DNA of 55,586 nucleotides, taken from Hyphomicrobiales bacterium (GTDB lineage: Bacteria > Pseudomonadota > Alphaproteobacteria > Rhizobiales > Methyloligellaceae). A program made the position numbers and the translations under genes. The stretch is taken from positions 1 to 55,586 of the forward strand of contig JAJFHP010000052.1 in assembly GCA_021775555.1 (NCBI GenBank). The letters are read 5' to 3'. Shown here in pieces: positions 50,976-55,586 of this stretch (position 1 is the first letter of the stretch; every line of letters begins with the position of its first letter). A model generated the notes under the pieces. That model did not search any database and was not told the origin of the DNA. It was given only the letters and a program-made list of their open reading frames with translations.

Positions 50976-51325
50976 GCTTGTCCTGTCGATGCCGTGCGCG
51001 GCCAACCCTTGAAGGATGGGCCGCGCTCCGTGGCATTCATGTCTGAGTTAGAAAACCGGGCGGTCCCACTGAGGCCCGTTGATAATTTAGCGCACATAGT
51101 GCGCTTTATGACACAAAATACAAATTCATTCCATCGATATAGATATCGACAAGAGCTATTGATTGCACTGACTTTCCTGTGTCCGGGTTATGAAGCCACG
51201 GGAGTGTGATCATTCGGGCTTCCCCGAATCCCTTTGCACGGCTAGGGTTCTGTACCTGAACCAGATCATGACTCGAACCCAGTTTGGCATGTGAAGATAT
51301 TTCCCAGCAGGGGGGCCAGGAACAG
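50976..51325. other. Divergent region between DUF47-pit and DUF4202 genes
   Basis: 350 bases without a gene. It holds the third phosphate-operon palindrome (51090-51104) and the ribosome site AGGAAC of the DUF4202 gene near 51318. No Pho box was recognised. Confidence 0.5.
51090..51104. promoter_or_regulatory. Phosphate-operon palindrome, site 3
   Basis: GCGCAC (51090-51095), spacer ATA, GTGCGC (51099-51104), with flanking A/T symmetry at 51089/51105. It has the same core as site 1 upstream of the Na/Pi cotransporter. It stands in the promoter region of the DUF47-pit operon. Confidence 0.75.
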
Positions 51326-51910
51326 ATGTCCTCACAAATAGATGCGGCAATCGCGCTTATCGATGAAGCCAATGCGCAGGACCCGAACATGGTCAGTGCG
51401 GATGGGAGCGATCATCCGGCTGAGTTGATCTATTCGCAGCGAATGAGTGAGACTCTTGAGCGCGTGTATCCGCAAGCCTCAGATGAATTGCGCCTTGCCA
51501 TTCGTGCCCAGCATCTCAAGCGCTGGACCTTGCCGCGCTCCGAATTCGCGATGGACCGAAAGGGCTATCACGCCTGGCGCAACGCGGCGAAAGTCATGCA
51601 CGCGGAAGAAGCGGGCGGGATAATGGCAAAAGCAGACTTTGAAGCGGACAGGATATCTCGTGTCCAGTCCCTCATCCGCAAAGAGCGTGTCAAACATGAC
51701 GACGAGGCGCAGGCGGTTGAGGATGTGGCCTGCCTGGTATTTCTGGAACATTATTTCAGCGCATTCGCCATGAAGCATGATCATGAAAAGCTCATCCGCA
51801 TAGTGCGCAAGACCTGGGGAAAAATGTCGGAACGGGGCCAGGCGGTAGCATTAAAGCTGCAGATGGATGCGGATCAGGCGGAGCTTGTCCGCGAGGCTCT
51901 GGCCGGGTAG
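51326..51910 (+). CDS. DUF4202 family protein
   Basis: 194 aa from ATG 51326 (AGGA upstream). The family has no established function. Features visible are HLKRWTLPRSEFAMDRKGYH, a conserved basic block, and DVACLVFLEHYFSAFAMKHD near the C-terminus; no membrane segments. The next gene, 13 bases later on the same strand, encodes a CbiX-type chelatase fused to AsmA. DUF4202 genes often neighbour siroheme or sulfite/nitrite assimilation genes as I recall, so a role near siroheme is a weak inference. Confidence 0.85.
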   Translation: MSSQIDAAIALIDEANAQDPNMVSADGSDHPAELIYSQRMSETLERVYPQASDELRLAIRAQHLKRWTLPRSEFAMDRKGYHAWRNAAKVMHAEEAGGIMAKADFEADRISRVQSLIRKERVKHDDEAQAVEDVACLVFLEHYFSAFAMKHDHEKLIRIVRKTWGKMSERGQAVALKLQMDADQAELVREALAG

Positions 51911-51923
51911 GGCTTATGGAAAG

Positions 51924-54900
51924 ATGTCACGCAACCGGAAGGCAGCACAGTTGAACGCAACTCCTGAAACTTCCATAGCGCTTGTGCTGGCGGCCCACGG
52001 GGATCGCGGCGGATCCATGCGCAACGAAGGCATTGCCAGGCATGTGGCAGCACTTGCCGGTACAAACCGCTACGCCAGCGTTTCAGGCGGCGTACTCAAT
52101 GGCGAACCCTCGCTTGAGGCCGCACTTCGCCAGGCCGATGCCAGTGGTGCGAAACAGATTATCATCTATCCGCTGTTCATGAGCGCCGGTTATTTTGTGA
52201 AGACCGTGCTGGCAGACCGGATATCCGCTGCTGGCCTTGAAAAGCCCACCGGTATCCTCCAGCCTTTCGGAGTTGACCAGCGGGTGCCGCTGCTGATGCT
52301 CGAAAGCGCGCTCCGCGCGGCGAAAACTGCGGGACTGGACCCGGCGCAGGCGCGCCTGCTGGTGGCCGGGCACGGGTCGAAGCAAGGCCCGGAAAATGCA
52401 GATGCCACGAAGCGGGCGGCGCGCATCCTTGCCCCGCATTCACCTTTCGCGCGAATTGAGACCTCTTTTCTGGAAGAGCCACCGCACATTATCGATGCGC
52501 TCGAGAATTATTCCGGTATGAGCGTTGTAGCCGGTTTCTTTTCCGGCGATGGCATGCATGCTGGTGGTGATATCCCGTATGCCATTCAACAAAGCGGGGC
52601 AAAGGCGCTGTATACCGGCCCGGTGGGGCTGCATCAGCGTGTGCCCGAACTGATTATCTCATCGGTTCACAATGCGCTTGCCGAACCCGATGAGAAACCT
52701 GCCGTAGCTCCCGCAGCCGCGCCTGCGCCCGACGCGGGTGTCCAGTCCAGCGTCCCCGTTGCCGATGCATCTCAAAATGATACGGAAGTTCAGGGGGCAC
52801 CGTCCCGGCGTGTCAAACGGCGGCGCGCCGGACCCATAAGGTTGCTGATGAAAGCGACGTTCACGCTTTTCATGATGGCGGTACTGGCGCTGGGGGCAAT
52901 TTACTTTCTGGTACCGGAAGACGTGGTGCGTGACCAGGTGTCGTCCCTTGTCAAGCAGCAGACAGGGCGCGATCTGACGGTTCGCGGCAAGACGTCTTTC
53001 GCCGTGTTCCCAAATGTCGGGGTGGAGCTGGAAAATGTGAGCGTCTCGAATCCGCCGGGTATGAAGAGCGGCGAGATGCTGCGAATGGGCGCGCTCAATC
53101 TGAATTTGAAACTCCTCCCCCTGCTCACGCGGCGCATCGAGATTGATCGTTTTGTCCTGGTGCGGCCTGTTTTCAACCTTCTGGTTGATGCCAAGGGGCG
53201 CAAAAACTGGGACATGGCAAAAAAAGCCGCCGGGCTTGTACCAACAGAAAACGCGCCGGTTCAATTGCGCAACACAGCACCTCGGCCCGAATTCATGCAA
53301 GCCCAGGCTGGAGGTCTGGGCGGTGGCGTGGTGCAGGATATTTCGCTCGGCACTGCCAAGATTGTTGACGGCACGGTGAATTACACCGACGAGCGCGCGG
53401 GCACGAAACAACGTATCGACAAGGTGAATGTGACGCTCAATCAGCCGGACCTGTCAGAACCACTCGATGCTGAGGGCGACCTGGTTTGGCAGGGAGAAAA
53501 AGTAACATTTGACGGCCGGCTCGAAAATGTCTCTGCCCTGTTGAGCAATACGTCGTCAAAGACACGCATGGCCGTGTCAACACGGCTGGGTAAGGGAAGT
53601 TTTGATGGCCAGATGAAACTCGGCCAGGAACTCTCGGCCAATGGTGCGGTAACGGGCGAAACGCCATCGCTGCGTTCACTGGCCAGATGGCTTGGAAATC
53701 CACTGCCGCCGGGAGGAGGACTCGGCCCGCTCACCATCAAGGGCCATCTTGGGCTCATAGGCCAGACTGTGACATTCACAAAGGCCAGGCTTGGCCTCGA
53801 TGGCATGACGGGCACGGGCCAGGCGAGCGTGAAGCTCAAGGGCGTGCGCCCGCACATTACCGCCACGCTCACGCTGGATAAGCTCGATTTGAATCCCTAT
53901 CTGCGGGGTGCTTCAGCAGCTTCTCCTGCTGCAGGAATACGCCCTGCCAAGAAACGCCTGACACCTGGAATAAATCCTGCGGAACCGAAACCGGGCGGGA
54001 AAGAATCGCTAACCGATTTCATTGACAAACTGAACAAGGGTGAATCGGGGTCTGGCACACCGCGACCACAAGTGCGCGCGTGGAGCCAGCAGGCTATTGA
54101 CCTGACCGGTCTGCGCGCGGCGGATGCTGATGTGAAGCTCACCACAGGGGCGCTGTATTATGAAAAAATAAAGACCGGCAAAAGCACCGTTGCCGCCTCG
54201 CTGAAAAGCGGTGTGCTGACCGCCAATCTGTCCAAGCTGTCGCTCTATTCCGGTACAGGTACGGGACGTATCACGCTGAACGGCGCCCGCGCGGTTCCGG
54301 CCATCACGGGGCTGTTCAACCTCAATTCCATATCGGCTTTGCCTTTGCTCAAGGACGCCATGGGTTTCAAGTGGATTTCAGGGCGCGCGAACATGTCCAT
54401 ATCCCTGTCAGGCACCGGGCGCTCACAGAGCGAGCTGGTGCGCTCGATACAGGGGCAGGGTAAGCTGGTCTTTTCCAATGGTGCGATCGAGGGCATCAAT
54501 ATTCCCGCCATGGTGCGCAAGCTTAAGCTGGGCCAGCTTGGCGGGTTGAAAAGCACCGAGCGGGAGAAGACCGATTTCAGTTCGCTGACCGGGAGCTTCG
54601 TCGCGCAGCAAGGCATCGCCTACAATAAGGACCTCAGCCTGATCGGGCCGCTTATCCGCCTGACGGGTGAGGGCAATGTCGATCTGGGCCGTGAGCGCAT
54701 CGATTATGCCGCGCTGCCCAGGATTGTCGGCACCCTTCAGGGCCAGGGGGCAACCGATGACCGCAAGGGTATCGCTGTGCCCGTCCGTATCACCGGACCC
54801 TGGGCAAGGCCGAAGGTTGTGCCTGACCTGGAACGGTTGCTGCGCGACCCCGAACTGGCCAAGGACACCGTGAACAAGCTCGGCAAGGTGTTCAAGAAAC

Positions 54901-55049
54901 TGAAGAAGAAAGAGGATGTGAACAAACTGCTGCAGGGGATACTTGGTGGTGGGAACCAGGGAGCCACCCAGGGCCAACCCGGAGCGGCACAGCCGCAGGG
55001 CCAGCAGAAGGTGAAGCCCGAGGATGTGCTGAAGAAGCTGTTCCAGTAA
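51924..55049 (+). CDS. CbiX-type sirohydrochlorin chelatase fused to an AsmA-family protein
   Basis: One 1041-aa frame from ATG 51924 (an upstream GTG at 51867 overlaps DUF4202 and is rejected). Residues about 10-250 are a CbiX-like chelatase with two HG-motif halves, LVLAAHGDRGGS and VAGHGSKQGPEN. A Pro/Ala linker (about 255-290) and a basic patch (RRVKRRR) lead to one membrane anchor (about 309-330, FTLFMMAVLALGAIYF). The rest is an AsmA domain with the N-terminal LVPEDVVRDQVSSLVKQQTG and the C-terminal GQGKLVFSNGAIEGINIPAM. Normally these are separate proteins: CbiX is cytoplasmic and AsmA faces the periplasm from a membrane anchor. An internal start at ATG 52850 could give a separate AsmA. 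No frame break is visible. Confidence 0.85.
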   Translation: MSRNRKAAQLNATPETSIALVLAAHGDRGGSMRNEGIARHVAALAGTNRYASVSGGVLNGEPSLEAALRQADASGAKQIIIYPLFMSAGYFVKTVLADRISAAGLEKPTGILQPFGVDQRVPLLMLESALRAAKTAGLDPAQARLLVAGHGSKQGPENADATKRAARILAPHSPFARIETSFLEEPPHIIDALENYSGMSVVAGFFSGDGMHAGGDIPYAIQQSGAKALYTGPVGLHQRVPELIISSVHNALAEPDEKPAVAPAAAPAPDAGVQSSVPVADASQNDTEVQGAPSRRVKRRRAGPIRLLMKATFTLFMMAVLALGAIYFLVPEDVVRDQVSSLVKQQTGRDLTVRGKTSFAVFPNVGVELENVSVSNPPGMKSGEMLRMGALNLNLKLLPLLTRRIEIDRFVLVRPVFNLLVDAKGRKNWDMAKKAAGLVPTENAPVQLRNTAPRPEFMQAQAGGLGGGVVQDISLGTAKIVDGTVNYTDERAGTKQRIDKVNVTLNQPDLSEPLDAEGDLVWQGEKVTFDGRLENVSALLSNTSSKTRMAVSTRLGKGSFDGQMKLGQELSANGAVTGETPSLRSLARWLGNPLPPGGGLGPLTIKGHLGLIGQTVTFTKARLGLDGMTGTGQASVKLKGVRPHITATLTLDKLDLNPYLRGASAASPAAGIRPAKKRLTPGINPAEPKPGGKESLTDFIDKLNKGESGSGTPRPQVRAWSQQAIDLTGLRAADADVKLTTGALYYEKIKTGKSTVAASLKSGVLTANLSKLSLYSGTGTGRITLNGARAVPAITGLFNLNSISALPLLKDAMGFKWISGRANMSISLSGTGRSQSELVRSIQGQGKLVFSNGAIEGINIPAMVRKLKLGQLGGLKSTEREKTDFSSLTGSFVAQQGIAYNKDLSLIGPLIRLTGEGNVDLGRERIDYAALPRIVGTLQGQGATDDRKGIAVPVRITGPWARPKVVPDLERLLRDPELAKDTVNKLGKVFKKLKKKEDVNKLLQGILGGGNQGATQGQPGAAQPQGQQKVKPEDVLKKLFQ

Positions 55050-55241
55050 GTGACAAGCTGGAGAACTTCCGGTTCGTCCTCCGAACGCAGACATTCTCCC
55101 TACATCTAACAAGACCCGAGTTGAGCTGGCGAAAACTGTAAGTGCCAGTTGCCGCATCTTGGTCCAAATGGCAAGATCGCGGTCCAAATCGCACACATAC
55201 GGGCGCGTAATACAAGACTGCGATACCGGAGAGCGGGAAGT

Positions 55242-55586
55242 ATGACGGCAGAACCGACTGGAAAGCCTCAATCGGATATACTTCAGACGCTGTTTGACGA
55301 GGCAGTCACGCAACAAAGTCAGGATGACCATAAGGGTGCAATCGAGAAATTTGTAAAAGTTCTAGAACAGTTTTCAGACCATCCCCAGATTCTCAATCAT
55401 TATGCGATCTCTCTCGCCGAACTGGGTGATTTGGAAGGGGCAGAAAAAGCTCTTGAGAAAGCGGTCAAAAGTGCCCCTGACTTCGCGGACGGATGGCTCA
55501 ATCTTGGAATGGTCCAGCAAAAAAATCAGGCCCTCGATGCCGCTGCCGCATCATACGGCAAACTCTGCGCCCTTCTTCCCAATTCA
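55242..55586 (+). CDS. TPR-repeat protein (partial, continues past the window)
   Basis: 115 codons from ATG 55242, preceded by GGGAAG, open to the window edge. The region after the acidic start contains TPR-type helical pairs: GAIEKFVKVLEQFSDHPQIL, then HYAISLAELGDLEGAEKALE and ADGWLNLGMVQQKNQALDAA. TPR proteins mediate protein contacts; this may be an N-terminal TPR region of a sulfotransferase or similar protein. Its function cannot be told from the part seen. Confidence 0.8.
   Translation, partial: MTAEPTGKPQSDILQTLFDEAVTQQSQDDHKGAIEKFVKVLEQFSDHPQILNHYAISLAELGDLEGAEKALEKAVKSAPDFADGWLNLGMVQQKNQALDAAAASYGKLCALLPNS

Noticed and set aside
54423-55331. 302-codon minus-strand open frame opposite the AsmA domain and beyond
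   Set aside because: Shadow frame of a GC-rich gene; no recognisable domain, and the AsmA frame on the plus strand is clearly coding.

Overview
The window looks like chromosome of an alphaproteobacterium, most likely of the Hyphomicrobiales (Rhizobiales) type. The evidence is the order hsp20 / DUF1150 / ptsN / hpf / rpoN / lptB / lptC-lptA, an FzlA-like division protein beside uppP and queG, a DUF4167 protein, a complex-I NDUFA9-type epimerase and an alphaproteobacterial IF-3. I see no rRNA, phage, transposase or CRISPR. One tRNA gene, tRNA-Leu(CAG), is present.

Layout. 1-3.8 kb: iron/phosphonate-type ABC importer (solute-binding protein, two-domain permease, ATPase cut by the window edge), minus strand. 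4.1-5.0 kb: EamA exporter. 5.4-7.9 kb: two acyltransferases likely to decorate surface polysaccharide, the first behind a near-perfect sigma-54 promoter. 8.1-9.1 kb: small heat-shock protein and DUF1150 gene behind a heat-shock-like promoter. 9.1-14.7 kb, minus strand: PtsN, ribosome hibernation factor, sigma-54, LptB and a single protein joining LptC to two LptA-like domains. 14.9-21.2 kb: housekeeping genes (RNase D, tRNA-Leu, epimerase, UppP, FzlA-like, QueG, a second epimerase, a hydrolase). 21.3-24.9 kb: glycosyltransferase, infC (apparently with an ATC start), amtB-glnK. 24.9-28.0 kb, minus strand: RimK with two retropepsin-like RimB-family proteins and an AstE-like carboxypeptidase. 28.2-32.5 kb: rpmI-rplT, a 28-bp perfect hairpin, pheS-pheT.

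32.6-38.2 kb: aldehyde dehydrogenase, iron alcohol dehydrogenase, FAD/GcvT-type amine demethylase and an L,D-transpeptidase in one run. 38.2-39.2 kb: EamA transporter and a tiny membrane ORF. 39.3-45.8 kb: LysR regulator divergent from an AEP (2-aminoethylphosphonate) uptake operon (solute-binding protein, intercistronic terminator, ATPase, fused permease) and AEP transaminase phnW. 46.2-47.1 kb: cspA, a zinc-ribbon micro-protein and a mini-DUF4167 protein, flanked on both sides by copies of a palindromic repeat. 47.3-51.1 kb: two phosphate import units (Na/Pi cotransporter; DUF47-Pit) that share a GCGCAC-N3-GTGCGC palindrome upstream, plus a broken remnant of a second pit gene. 51.3-55.0 kb: DUF4202 protein and a CbiX chelatase fused to an AsmA protein. 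The window ends inside a TPR gene.

Themes: nitrogen control (rpoN, ptsN, amtB, glnK, two sigma-54-like promoters) and acquisition of phosphorus as phosphate and phosphonate. The least ordinary items are the shared phosphate operator with the pit remnant, the CbiX-AsmA fusion, the LptC-LptA-LptA fusion and the RimK/RimB/AstE cluster.
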